A stretch of DNA of 64,000 nt from positions 19,156-83,155 of the forward strand of contig JAFGBV010000245.1 in assembly GCA_016932955.1 (NCBI GenBank). The letters run 5' to 3'. The DNA is from Anaerolineales bacterium. Lineage in GTDB: Bacteria; Chloroflexota; Anaerolineae; Anaerolineales; UBA4823. The position numbers and the translations under genes are program-made. Positions 26,676-34,751 of this stretch are shown here, piece after piece. The first letter of the stretch is position 1, and each line of letters starts with the position of its first letter. The notes below the pieces were generated by a model. The model ran no database searches. It saw only the letters and a list, made by a program, of their open reading frames with translations, and was not told where the DNA came from.

Positions 26676-26720
26676 GTCAATACACCCTCCGGATCAGGTT
26701 TGGTCCGGAGGGTGTTTGAC
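26676..26720. terminator. Long hairpin, possible terminator
   Basis: ACACCCTCCGGA (26682-26693) pairs perfectly with TCCGGAGGGTGT (26704-26715), extended on both sides by GTCAA/TTGAC. No strong T-run follows, so it may be a terminator or a leftover of a mobile-element end. Confidence 0.5.
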
Positions 26721-26738
26721 CTAGATGATCAAACGCAT

Positions 26739-26891
26739 TTATTCTTTTCCGACAATGAACTTCTCCACAGCTCCTGGCCTCAGCCGCCGCCCCAGCAGCG
26801 AGATATTGGCATAACGTCCCTTGGGGATCAGAGCGCCAAAGATCAAGCCTGGCGGGTAATCAAAGAAAATGGACCAATTCAGACATGGCAT
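26739..26891 (-). pseudogene. Flavin-dependent oxidoreductase fragment
   Basis: The minus strand encodes about 50 residues including FFDYPPGLIFGALIPKGRYA and NISLLGRRLRPGAVEKF, ending at TAA (26739-26741). This block resembles the middle of FixC/geranylgeranyl-reductase-like flavoproteins, where YPPG-L-F-ALIPKG is followed by N-SLLG. No FAD-binding GxGxxG part is present and both ends are cut. It is read as a remnant. Confidence 0.45.
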
Positions 26892-27126
26892 TCACTATTC
26901 ATATTATAACGTGAGTCGGGATAAGGGGCTTTGGGGATGTTTTGGTGTGCGCAGTGCGCTAAAGCACGATTGGAATTTTCCGCTTGCGTTGACTGCCTTT
27001 ATGGATGTACAATGTTATCAGGTGTGCTTGCAAGAGATGGCTTTGATATAGCAATGCATCTCAAATTTTAAATCGTCAGGCGCATTGTCGGCCACAGTTT
27101 TGTTCAACTCAAATACGGAGGTCATC

Positions 27127-30108
27127 ATGATGCACATCCGGATCTACTCCATATGGAGCTTGCTGGTATTGATAACGCTGCTCTTCCCATCGCCTGCGGT
27201 GGGGCAAGCCCGCTCGAGCGAGCCAGCCGAAGCAGCCCGCCTGACCCCAGAGCAGGCTATCATCGCGGCAACAAGCGATATGGAGGTGGGGGCCAACGAT
27301 TTCCGCCTCAGCGACATGGGGCAAGACACCACCTACGACGCCTACAGACCGGCTATAGCCTACAACAGTACTGACAACGAATACTTAGTGGTCTGGTATG
27401 GCGACAATTTCTACAATGACACCCCGGCGAACGGCGAGTACGAGATCTACGCCCAACGCGTGGACGCCGCCAGCGGAGCTGAGATCAGCGCCGAGCTGCG
27501 CCTGAGCGACCTGGGGCCGGACGGGGATGCGGCGTACGATGCCTACAGCCCCGCCGTGGCTTACAATAGCGTAGACAACGAGTACCTGGTGGTCTGGCAC
27601 GGCGACGATAACACCGCGCTGCTGGTAGACGAGGAATACGAGATCTTTGGCCAGCGAGTCGAAGCGAACACCGGGGCAGAGATCGGTTCTGACCTGCGCC
27701 TGAGCGACATGGGACCCAACAGCGACCCGGCCTATGATGCCTGGGTTCCCGCAGTGGCCTATAACAGCACGGAAAACGAGTACCTGGTGGTCTGGCATGG
27801 CGACGACAACACTGCGCCGCTGGTGGATGACGAGCTTGAGATCTTTGGCCAGCGGGTGAACGCCACCACCGGGGTTGAGATCGGGGTGGATTTTCAGATC
27901 AGTGCTATGGGCCCCAACGGGATTGCCACCTATGAGGCCATCATGCCGGCTGTGACCTATAACAACACGGGTAACGAGTACCTGGTGGTTTGGCATGCTG
28001 ACGACAAGAAACCGCCGCTGGTGGACGACGAATTTGAAGTTTATGGCCAGCGGCTGGATGCCGCGGGGAACCAGGTTGGGTACGATGATGTGCGCCTGAG
28101 CGATATGGGGCCGGACGGCGACCCGGATTATAGCGGCGGTTTCCCAGATATCGCTTACAATAGCGCCGAGAACGAGTACCTGATAGTCTGGACGGGCGAC
28201 GATGACACTGGATGGTTGGCCGATGATGAACTCGAAATCTACGGCCAACTGGTGGACGCGGCCACCGGTACTGAGGTTGGAACCAACGATTTTCGCCTGA
28301 GTGACATGGGCTCAGATGGCAGCCAGAGCTATGGTGCCGATCAACCTGCTGTGGTCTACAACAGCCAAGACAACGAGTATCTGGTGGCCTGGTACGGTGA
28401 TGACAACACCACGCCGCTGGTGGAAGGGGAAGAGGAGGTCTTTGGCCAGCGGGTGAACGCCAAGGGGACTGAGGTAGGAACAAACGATTTCCGCCTAAGC
28501 GACATGGGACCGGATGGCGACCCGGACTATGCCGCAAACGATCCGGCCTTGGCCTACAACAGCACCGGCAGCCAGTACCTGGTGATCTGGGAGGGGGATG
28601 ACAATACGCCACCGCTGGTGGATAAGGAGTATGAGATCCACGGCCAGCGCGTGGACGGGGCTACCGGCGCCGAGCTGGGCGCTGACCAGCGCTTGAGCCA
28701 CGTCAGATCTGACGAGGAAACAACCTATAAAGCCTGGTTTGAACCCGCAGTGGCTTACAACAGCGCCAACAATGAGTACCTGGTGGTATGGGGAGGCTCT
28801 GACAACGCCCCGCCGTTGATGACGCCGGAGATGGAGATTTACTGCCAGCGGGTGGATGCAGCTAGCGGAGCCGAGGTGGGGGCGAACGATTTTCGCATCA
28901 GCGGGATGGGCCCAGACGGAGATCAGGAATATGGCGCTGGCTCCCCCGCGGTAGCCTACAACAGCGCCGATAACGAGTACCTGGTCGTTTGGTACGGCGT
29001 CGACGACCTGGCGGGGATGGCGCTAAACGAGACTGAGATCTATGGCCAGCGGTTGGATGCCGCCACCGGAGTCGAGGTGGGGGCAAACGACTTTCTGATC
29101 AGCTCCATGGGACCGCTTGGGGACGCCGACTATATCGCTTGGAGGCCGGGTGTAGCCTACAATAGCATAGATAACCAGTACCTGGTGATCTGGGAGGGCG
29201 AGGATAACACGCCGCCGCTGGTGGAGGATGAGTTCGAAATCTTTGGCCAACTGCTGTACGCCGACGGAGGCCGATTGGGGCCTGATGGCTTTCGCCTGAG
29301 CGACATGGGCCCGGACGGTGACACAAGTTACGTCGCCAGGTACCCGGCCGTGGCCTACAACAGTGTCGAAGGCGAGTACCTAGTGGTGTGGCACGGCGAT
29401 GACGATACTGGAACGCTGGTAAAGGGGGAAGATGAGATCTACGGCCAACGGATCGAGGCAAGCACCGGGGTGCAGATCGGCACCGACTTGCGCCTGAGCG
29501 ATACGGGCCCGGATGGGAATGCGGACTATGACGCACACCTTCCTGCCGTCGCATACAACAGCAATGCCAACGAGTACCTGGTGACCTGGCACGGCGATGA
29601 TAACACCCCACCGCTGGCAGATGAAGAATTCGAGGTCTACGGCCAGCGGCTGGACGGGGCCACCGGTGCCGAGATTGGGGTGAATGACTTTCGCCTGAGC
29701 GATATGGGGTCCGATGGGGATGCTGCCTATGGCGGTGTTTGTACATCCGTGGCCTACAACTCCCCGGTCAACGAATACCTGGTCGTGTGGTACGGCGACG
29801 ACGGCACCCCGCCGCTGGTAAACTCGGAATTCGAGATCTTTGGCCAACGGCTGAACGGGGATAACGGGGCTGAGATCGGCGTGAACGACTTTCGCCTGAG
29901 CGACATGGGCCCAGACGGAGACCCCATCTATAGCGCTATATTCCCGGCGCTGGCCCACAACTCGATGGACAACGAATACCTGGTGGTCTGGTTCGGTGAC
30001 GACAATACCGCACCTCTGGTGGAGGGCGAGATCGAGATCTTCGGCCAGCGCCTGGGCAGAGGGGGCTGGCGTCTCCACCTGCCGCTTGTCTGGCGGGGTG
30101 GAGACTAA
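27127..30108 (+). CDS. Secreted 14-repeat surface protein with LPLV-type C-terminal tail
   Basis: A 993-residue exported protein. The signal peptide covers about residues 1-28 (ending SPAVGQA). It is followed by 14 repeats of about 66 residues, each with the core RLSDMGPDGD, AVAYNSxxNEYLVVW, GDDNTPPLVDxEFEIFGQR. Fourteen repeats would make two seven-bladed propellers. The protein ends in WRLHLPLVWRGGD; a short hydrophobic (Y/H)LPLVxR tail terminates many Chloroflexota secreted proteins (own recollection) and may be an anchor or sorting signal. GGAGG lies six bases upstream of the ATG at 27127. Acidic, Asp-rich loops could bind Ca. Function unknown. Confidence 0.85.
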   Translation: MMHIRIYSIWSLLVLITLLFPSPAVGQARSSEPAEAARLTPEQAIIAATSDMEVGANDFRLSDMGQDTTYDAYRPAIAYNSTDNEYLVVWYGDNFYNDTPANGEYEIYAQRVDAASGAEISAELRLSDLGPDGDAAYDAYSPAVAYNSVDNEYLVVWHGDDNTALLVDEEYEIFGQRVEANTGAEIGSDLRLSDMGPNSDPAYDAWVPAVAYNSTENEYLVVWHGDDNTAPLVDDELEIFGQRVNATTGVEIGVDFQISAMGPNGIATYEAIMPAVTYNNTGNEYLVVWHADDKKPPLVDDEFEVYGQRLDAAGNQVGYDDVRLSDMGPDGDPDYSGGFPDIAYNSAENEYLIVWTGDDDTGWLADDELEIYGQLVDAATGTEVGTNDFRLSDMGSDGSQSYGADQPAVVYNSQDNEYLVAWYGDDNTTPLVEGEEEVFGQRVNAKGTEVGTNDFRLSDMGPDGDPDYAANDPALAYNSTGSQYLVIWEGDDNTPPLVDKEYEIHGQRVDGATGAELGADQRLSHVRSDEETTYKAWFEPAVAYNSANNEYLVVWGGSDNAPPLMTPEMEIYCQRVDAASGAEVGANDFRISGMGPDGDQEYGAGSPAVAYNSADNEYLVVWYGVDDLAGMALNETEIYGQRLDAATGVEVGANDFLISSMGPLGDADYIAWRPGVAYNSIDNQYLVIWEGEDNTPPLVEDEFEIFGQLLYADGGRLGPDGFRLSDMGPDGDTSYVARYPAVAYNSVEGEYLVVWHGDDDTGTLVKGEDEIYGQRIEASTGVQIGTDLRLSDTGPDGNADYDAHLPAVAYNSNANEYLVTWHGDDNTPPLADEEFEVYGQRLDGATGAEIGVNDFRLSDMGSDGDAAYGGVCTSVAYNSPVNEYLVVWYGDDGTPPLVNSEFEIFGQRLNGDNGAEIGVNDFRLSDMGPDGDPIYSAIFPALAHNSMDNEYLVVWFGDDNTAPLVEGEIEIFGQRLGRGGWRLHLPLVWRGGD
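27182..30058 (+). repeat. Fourteen tandem protein repeats (about 200 bp each)
   Basis: The repeat unit of roughly 66 codons recurs 14 times within the secreted protein gene. It is visible at DNA level as near-identical blocks such as gagtacctggtggtctggca. Units differ enough to be old, not a recent expansion. Because the third positions are biased, long antisense frames (for example 27385-28248) appear in the same region but are artefacts. Confidence 0.8.
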
Positions 30109-30182
30109 GGCAGCCGCCTGCTGCTCCCCTCTGCCCCCCCCAGAGTGCGCAGCGCTGCGGCGTAAGCCATCACAATCAATCA

Positions 30183-30219
30183 AAGAAGCCTGCCACTCCA
30201 TGAAGCGGCAGGCTTCTTG
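30183..30219. terminator. Bidirectional terminator between repeat protein and GH3 gene
   Basis: Perfect 12-bp stem AAGAAGCCTGCC (30183-30194) with GGCAGGCTTCTT (30207-30218), with pyrimidine-rich sequence on the plus strand afterwards. The two neighbouring genes converge on it. Confidence 0.75.
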
Positions 30220-30244
30220 TTGGTGTGCCTGTGCTACTATCCAG

Positions 30245-32497
30245 TCACGGCGCGACCGTCAGCACAACCTTGTTCACCGCCTGTGAGCTGCCGCCCACCA
30301 GCAGCTCGAATTGCCCTGGCTCCACCGTCATGTGCATGGATTCATCCAGGAATTGAAGTTGTTCCCTGCCTACCGGGAAGGTCACGCGGCGCGTTTCGCC
30401 CGGCGCGAGTGTAATCCGCTGAAATCCTTTGAGTAATTTCACCGGGCGAGTGACCCACTCGCTCAGGAGGTCGTGCACATAGAGCTGCACCACCTCGTCT
30501 CCAACGCGCTCCCCTGTGTTGGTCACCTCCACCGAAAGCATGGCTATCTCGTCTGCACGAATCTCTTCGGTGCTCAGGCGAAGGTTACTATACATAAAGG
30601 TCGTGTAACTCAAGCCATAGCCAAAGGGGAACAGCGGCTCTTTACTGGTGAATAGATACCCCCGCCGCGCTGACGGCTTATGATAGTAATATGCGGGGAG
30701 CTGGCCAACGGAACGCGGGAAGGTGATCGGCAGTTTCCCACCCGGGTTGACCTCACCAAATAGGACATCCGCCACCGCTGTCCCTGCCGCCTGGCCAAGA
30801 TACCAGCCTTCGAGGATCGCCGGGACATGCTCTGCAGCGAAATTGATGCTCGCCGGGCGTCCCTGGATCAGCAGGAGAATCACCGGTTTCCCCGTGGTAA
30901 CGACCGCGCGCAGCAATTCTTCCTGCCGGCCTGGCAAATCAAGGCTATCGCGGTCGCCCAGGTGATTGGTTGACCAGCCTTCGCGGCAGGTCTGCTCGTT
31001 GTCGCCCAACACCAGCAAAACAACATCTGCACGTTTGGCAATCTCCACCGCTTCGGCAATCAGCGCAGCATCTTGAGCCGGATCGGGGAGCAGCACCTCG
31101 TCGTCATGCCACATCTGCCCAGCATCGTTGGTGGACTGGGTCAATCCACAGCCCTGCGCAGAAAGCACACCCACCACAGCGCCCACCTTCTGGCGGATGC
31201 CCGCCAGCACCGAAACACCACAGCCTGGGTTGCCGCTATACCCACCCAGGCGGATTGGGGCAGCGTTGGGACCGATCACAGCCAGGGAATGGATTTCAGA
31301 TTTGTCCAGCGGCAGAAGCCCGCCCTCGTTCTTGAGCAGGATGATGGATTTGTGCGCTGCCTCCAAAGCCAGAGCCTTGTGCTCTGCACAGTTGGTGACG
31401 GCAACAGCATTATCTTCGTCCACATAGGGATTCTCAAATAACCCCAATTGGAATTTGAGCCTGAGCATCTTCGCCACTGCCGCATCCAACGCTGCTTCGG
31501 AAATGCGACCCGCCTGAACAGACTGCTCCAGGTGGCGGAAACATCGCCCCAGCTCCACCTCCACGCCGCTGGAAAAGGCTTTTTCTGCTGCGTCCGCTTC
31601 CCCGGCAGCGACAAAATGCAAACGGTACAGATCATCTACCCCCCAGCCATCTGAGACGACGAAACCCTCGAAACCCCATTCACCACGCAATAAATCCTTC
31701 AGCAACCAGGTATTGACATGCGAGGGAACACCGTTGATCTCGTTATAGGAAGCCATCACGGAACCAATGAAACCCTCACGCACCACCGCTTCAAACGGGG
31801 CAAATAACTCCTCACGCAGAATCCGCTCGGCATAATTGGCCGGGCCGCAATTCGTTCCCGCTTCTGGCTGGCCATGGGCAGCGAAATGCTTGGCCGTTGC
31901 CAGCACATGCGCCGGATCAGCGGAAAATCGTTCGCCCTGCAAGCCGCGCACCGCTGCCACCCCAAGCCGCGAGACCAGGAATGGATCCTCGCCATAGGTC
32001 TCCTCGGTGCGCCCCCAACGTGGTTCGCGCGCCAGGTCCAACACTGGCGAAAGTACGTAGTGTGCTCCACGCGCCCGCATCTCACGCGCCACCACACCAA
32101 ACACTCGCTCGTGCAAATCCGGATCCCATGCGCTTGCCAGCCCAATCGCCTGCGGAAAACTGGTCGCCTCATTTGCCATGTAGCCATGCAGCCCTTCGCC
32201 AAATCCCAGCGCGGGAATGCCAAGGCGCGTTTCATCGCGCAGGAATCTCTGCACCGCATTCAGAAAAGCCACCGTCTGGCGGGTGTTATCCTGGCGGTGA
32301 TGCGTATTAACGTAGGAAATGCCATCCTTGAAATGCTGGCGGGCAAAATCGAGTGAGAATTGCTCACCAATTCCGCCCATTCTCACTGGAGCAATCACCT
32401 GGGCGCACTTTTCGGTCAGGTTCATGCGCGAGAGCAGATCAGCAAGACGCGTTTCCACAGGCTGGGATGGATCACGGTAAAGTTGTGGTGGTTCCAT
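30245..32497 (-). CDS. Glycoside hydrolase family 3 (beta-glucosidase type)
   Basis: A 750-residue GH3 enzyme: TIM-barrel, alpha/beta sandwich and C-terminal fibronectin-like domain (VTNTGERVGDEVVQLYVHD). The nucleophile Asp283 is in VVSDGWGV and the KHF substrate motif is at 203-205. It has no signal peptide, so it is likely cytoplasmic and acts on imported beta-linked oligosaccharides. ATG at 32497 has AAGGAG ten bases upstream; a TTG at 32506 is equally spaced and also possible. Alternatives in the family include beta-xylosidase, which cannot be separated by eye. Confidence 0.88.
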   Translation of the reverse strand: MEPPQLYRDPSQPVETRLADLLSRMNLTEKCAQVIAPVRMGGIGEQFSLDFARQHFKDGISYVNTHHRQDNTRQTVAFLNAVQRFLRDETRLGIPALGFGEGLHGYMANEATSFPQAIGLASAWDPDLHERVFGVVAREMRARGAHYVLSPVLDLAREPRWGRTEETYGEDPFLVSRLGVAAVRGLQGERFSADPAHVLATAKHFAAHGQPEAGTNCGPANYAERILREELFAPFEAVVREGFIGSVMASYNEINGVPSHVNTWLLKDLLRGEWGFEGFVVSDGWGVDDLYRLHFVAAGEADAAEKAFSSGVEVELGRCFRHLEQSVQAGRISEAALDAAVAKMLRLKFQLGLFENPYVDEDNAVAVTNCAEHKALALEAAHKSIILLKNEGGLLPLDKSEIHSLAVIGPNAAPIRLGGYSGNPGCGVSVLAGIRQKVGAVVGVLSAQGCGLTQSTNDAGQMWHDDEVLLPDPAQDAALIAEAVEIAKRADVVLLVLGDNEQTCREGWSTNHLGDRDSLDLPGRQEELLRAVVTTGKPVILLLIQGRPASINFAAEHVPAILEGWYLGQAAGTAVADVLFGEVNPGGKLPITFPRSVGQLPAYYYHKPSARRGYLFTSKEPLFPFGYGLSYTTFMYSNLRLSTEEIRADEIAMLSVEVTNTGERVGDEVVQLYVHDLLSEWVTRPVKLLKGFQRITLAPGETRRVTFPVGREQLQFLDESMHMTVEPGQFELLVGGSSQAVNKVVLTVAP

Positions 32498-32659
32498 GTC
32501 AATCAATCTCCTTCAGCGGGATGAGATAACCCAAAACCAATGAGTATCATACCATCATCTATGCTCAACAACACCAAGGCTTTGTGGATTCTCTAGGAAT
32601 TGCCGGGGTGAGGCGGATCCGTTCCGGCATTTTGAAAAATGAGGGGCGTCAGGGGTGAC

Positions 32660-32688
32660 TTGACGAAGGGGGCGAAAAGGTTGATAAT
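32660..32688 (+). promoter_or_regulatory. Promoter of the microcompartment operon
   Basis: TTGACG (32660-32665), exactly 17 bases, then GATAAT (32683-32688), close to the sigma-70 consensus. The start would be near 32695, leaving a leader of about 75 bases before rpiB-like ATG 32769. No operator or riboswitch was recognised in it. Confidence 0.65.
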
Positions 32689-32768
32689 TGAACAAGCAGT
32701 ATCCCTCGATCATGCTAAAGCAACCGTGGGTCTGCTAATTTTTGCCTTTTTGATAACTCCGCGAGCTG

Positions 32769-33395
32769 ATGATGAGCAGCATATCTGAGGAAGAAATCCG
32801 ATCCATAGTGCAACAAGTGCTCACCCGGCTTACTGGGGAAACACAGCAGGGTATTTCCTCTGTCAGTCCTTCAGAACCATCCAAACCGGATCCCCAGATT
32901 GGGAGTCAGCCGATTGACCGCAAAGTAGTAGCGATTGGTGCAGATCATGGCGGCTTTGAGTTGAAAGAATTGCTCAAGGCAGACCTATCTACGCTGGGCT
33001 ACGAGGTGATCGATGTTGGCACAAACAGCAAAGATGCGGTAGATTATCCAGATTTTGCGCACGAGGTAGCCCGCCTGGTCAGCGTGGGGAAAGCCTGGCG
33101 AGGAATCGCCATTGATGGCGCGGGGATCGGCTCTTGCATCGTCGCCAACAAAGTGCCTGGGGTGCGTGCCGGCATGGCTTATGACTACTCATCGGCGGTC
33201 AACAGCCGTGAGCATAATGACACGAACGTACTCACCCTGGGCGCTGGGCTGATCGGGGTCAATCTTGCCCGGCAGATCATGACCGTTTGGTTATCAACAG
33301 CTTTTGCGGGGGGGCGGCACGAGCGCCGTGTGAACAAGATCATTGCCATTGATAAACTGTACACCAAATGGGTGCATCTCTTGGAGCAAGATTAG
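32769..33395 (+). CDS. RpiB-like protein of the microcompartment, with N-terminal targeting helix
   Basis: A 208-residue protein with an N-terminal extension of about 50 residues. Residues 5-22 form an amphipathic helix (ISEEEIRSIVQQVLTRL) followed by a flexible linker, the pattern of an encapsulation peptide. The body is an RpiB/LacAB fold (GADHGGFELK near 57, ANKVPGVRAG near 126). The usual CGTGIG, where Cys is the isomerising base, reads DGAGIG, with Asp116 in place of Cys. Role: sugar-phosphate isomerisation is expected from family; the changed active site makes this uncertain. First gene of the operon. Confidence 0.85.
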   Translation: MMSSISEEEIRSIVQQVLTRLTGETQQGISSVSPSEPSKPDPQIGSQPIDRKVVAIGADHGGFELKELLKADLSTLGYEVIDVGTNSKDAVDYPDFAHEVARLVSVGKAWRGIAIDGAGIGSCIVANKVPGVRAGMAYDYSSAVNSREHNDTNVLTLGAGLIGVNLARQIMTVWLSTAFAGGRHERRVNKIIAIDKLYTKWVHLLEQD

Positions 33396-33464
33396 ATTGC
33401 GGTTCCCAGGATCATCGGCTGCCTGTTCATGCACGATAGAGATGGTGAGCAACTGAGGGTATTT

Positions 33465-34412
33465 ATGAACCCAGACCGGAAAACAATTGAGCAGCTTGTC
33501 GAAATCATCACCCGCGAGGTGCTGATTGCCATTGCTGAGCGCCAACAACAAGGCTCACTTCAAGAAGATGCCCAATGCGCGCTGAGCTGTGCAGAAGGGA
33601 TTTGCGTTCATACCTGCTTTGATCAAGCCGGGCAAGTGATCGACGCAGGAGCGGAAAGGTTATCCTCCACGCTAGGCGTCATCCCGCAAGATGCGCGCCT
33701 AGCTAGCACCATTGATCACACATTGCTCAAGCCCGATGCAACGCCAGATCAGATTGCGCAACTATGCTTCGAAGCGCGCAGGTATAATTTCGCTTCGGTT
33801 TGTGTTAACCCTGCCTGGGTGAAGCTCTGCGCTCAACTCCTGGAGGGATCATCGGTGAAGGTTTGCACCGTGATCGGTTTCCCTCTCGGCGCAACGGCCA
33901 GCGAAGTGAAAACATTTGAGACCAGCAATGCCATCGACCAGGGCGCCACAGAGATTGACATGGTGATCAATATCGGCGCGCTCAAGGCACGCGAACTGGA
34001 ACTGGTGGCGCAAGATATCCGCAGCGTGGTAGCAGTGGCGCACGCGCGCAAAGTGCTTGTCAAGGTAATTTTGGAGACAGCCTTACTGACCGATGAGGAG
34101 AAAACAATAGCCTGCCTGCTTTCCAAAGAGGCAGGAGCAGATTTTGTAAAAACATCCACCGGTTTTGCTGGTGGCGGTGCGACCACGCACGATGTTACCC
34201 TGATGCGCAGGGCTGTGGGACCTGAAATGGGTGTAAAAGCATCTGGCGGAATTCGCACTTACGAGGACGCCGAGAATATGATTAAGGCTGGGGCAACGCG
34301 TATCGGCGCCAGCGCCGGGGTCAAGATCATCCAGGGCCCCGCCACCAAGGAAGCCAGCAATTCTGATAAAAAGCCCGCCTCCGCACCCGCCGCGGCTGGG
34401 AAAAGCTATTAG
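33465..34412 (+). CDS. deoC: Deoxyribose-phosphate aldolase of the microcompartment
   Basis: A 315-residue class I aldolase that splits 2-deoxyribose 5-phosphate into glyceraldehyde 3-phosphate and acetaldehyde. The Schiff-base Lys229 (DFVKTSTGF), Lys258 (GVKASGGIR) and Asp165 (TEIDMVIN) are all present. The N-terminus to residue 30 is an amphipathic helix ([18 protein letters not shown]) that fits an encapsulation peptide. Between it and the core are four cysteines (38, 42, 47, 51) in a short loop, unlike ordinary DeoC. The C-terminus has an Ala/Pro/Ser tail. Start 33465 is chosen for GAGGGT upstream and because it gives the helix at the very start. Confidence 0.9.
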   Translation: MNPDRKTIEQLVEIITREVLIAIAERQQQGSLQEDAQCALSCAEGICVHTCFDQAGQVIDAGAERLSSTLGVIPQDARLASTIDHTLLKPDATPDQIAQLCFEARRYNFASVCVNPAWVKLCAQLLEGSSVKVCTVIGFPLGATASEVKTFETSNAIDQGATEIDMVINIGALKARELELVAQDIRSVVAVAHARKVLVKVILETALLTDEEKTIACLLSKEAGADFVKTSTGFAGGGATTHDVTLMRRAVGPEMGVKASGGIRTYEDAENMIKAGATRIGASAGVKIIQGPATKEASNSDKKPASAPAAAGKSY

Positions 34413-34424
34413 AGGAGAGCAGCC

Positions 34425-34715
34425 ATGTTGATCGCCAAGGTGATTGGAACGACAGTATCGACGATCAAGGATGAAAAATTAATTGGCAGGAAACTGCTCA
34501 TCCTTCGCCAAACAGATGAGACCGGCAATCCATTCGGAAAGCCCTACGTGGCAGTTGATACCGTTGACGCAGGTATTGGAGATCTGGTGCTGACCGCTGC
34601 AGGTTCCTCTGCCCGCCAAACCTCGATCACCAAAGATTCACCGGTGGATGCAGTGGTTATGTCGATCATCGATTCGTTGGAGGTAGATGGAGAGGTTGTG
34701 TTCCGCAAGTCGTGA
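34425..34715 (+). CDS. Microcompartment shell pentamer protein BMC-P (copy 1)
   Basis: A 96-residue EutN/CcmL-family protein: MLIAKVIGTTVSTIKDEKLIG, then LLILRQT, AVDTVDAGIGDLVLTAAGSSARQ and a C-terminal valine-rich strand. Such proteins form pentamers that cap the vertices of the polyhedral shell. Three divergent copies are in this operon (also 38532, 38862). GAGGAGAGCAGCC precedes the ATG. It lies 12 bases after deoC. Confidence 0.9.
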   Translation: MLIAKVIGTTVSTIKDEKLIGRKLLILRQTDETGNPFGKPYVAVDTVDAGIGDLVLTAAGSSARQTSITKDSPVDAVVMSIIDSLEVDGEVVFRKS

Positions 34716-34751
34716 TTGTCAGGATAGGAATACAAGAACTGGTGCAAAGAA

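Larger units (their letters stand above)
26630..27126. other. Region without intact genes between the TA remnants and the repeat protein
   Basis: About 500 bases. It holds a long hairpin at 26676-26720, a minus-strand flavoprotein remnant at 26739-26891, and a possible promoter: TTGCGT (26984-26989), 18 bases, TACAAT (27008-27013), for the secreted repeat protein. The rest shows nothing that I can recognise. The decay suggests an old site of gene turnover. Confidence 0.5.

Noticed and set aside
26621..26909. C-terminal half of the long PIN frame as real coding sequence
   Set aside because: After about 26603 the product leaves the PIN family and crosses a hairpin, so it is a read-through of non-coding DNA.
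27385..28248. Long minus-strand open frame in the repeat protein gene
   Set aside because: It and similar frames (29380-30201, 29099-29746) follow the period of the repeats and arise from biased third positions of the sense codons; no ribosome sites or family resemblance.
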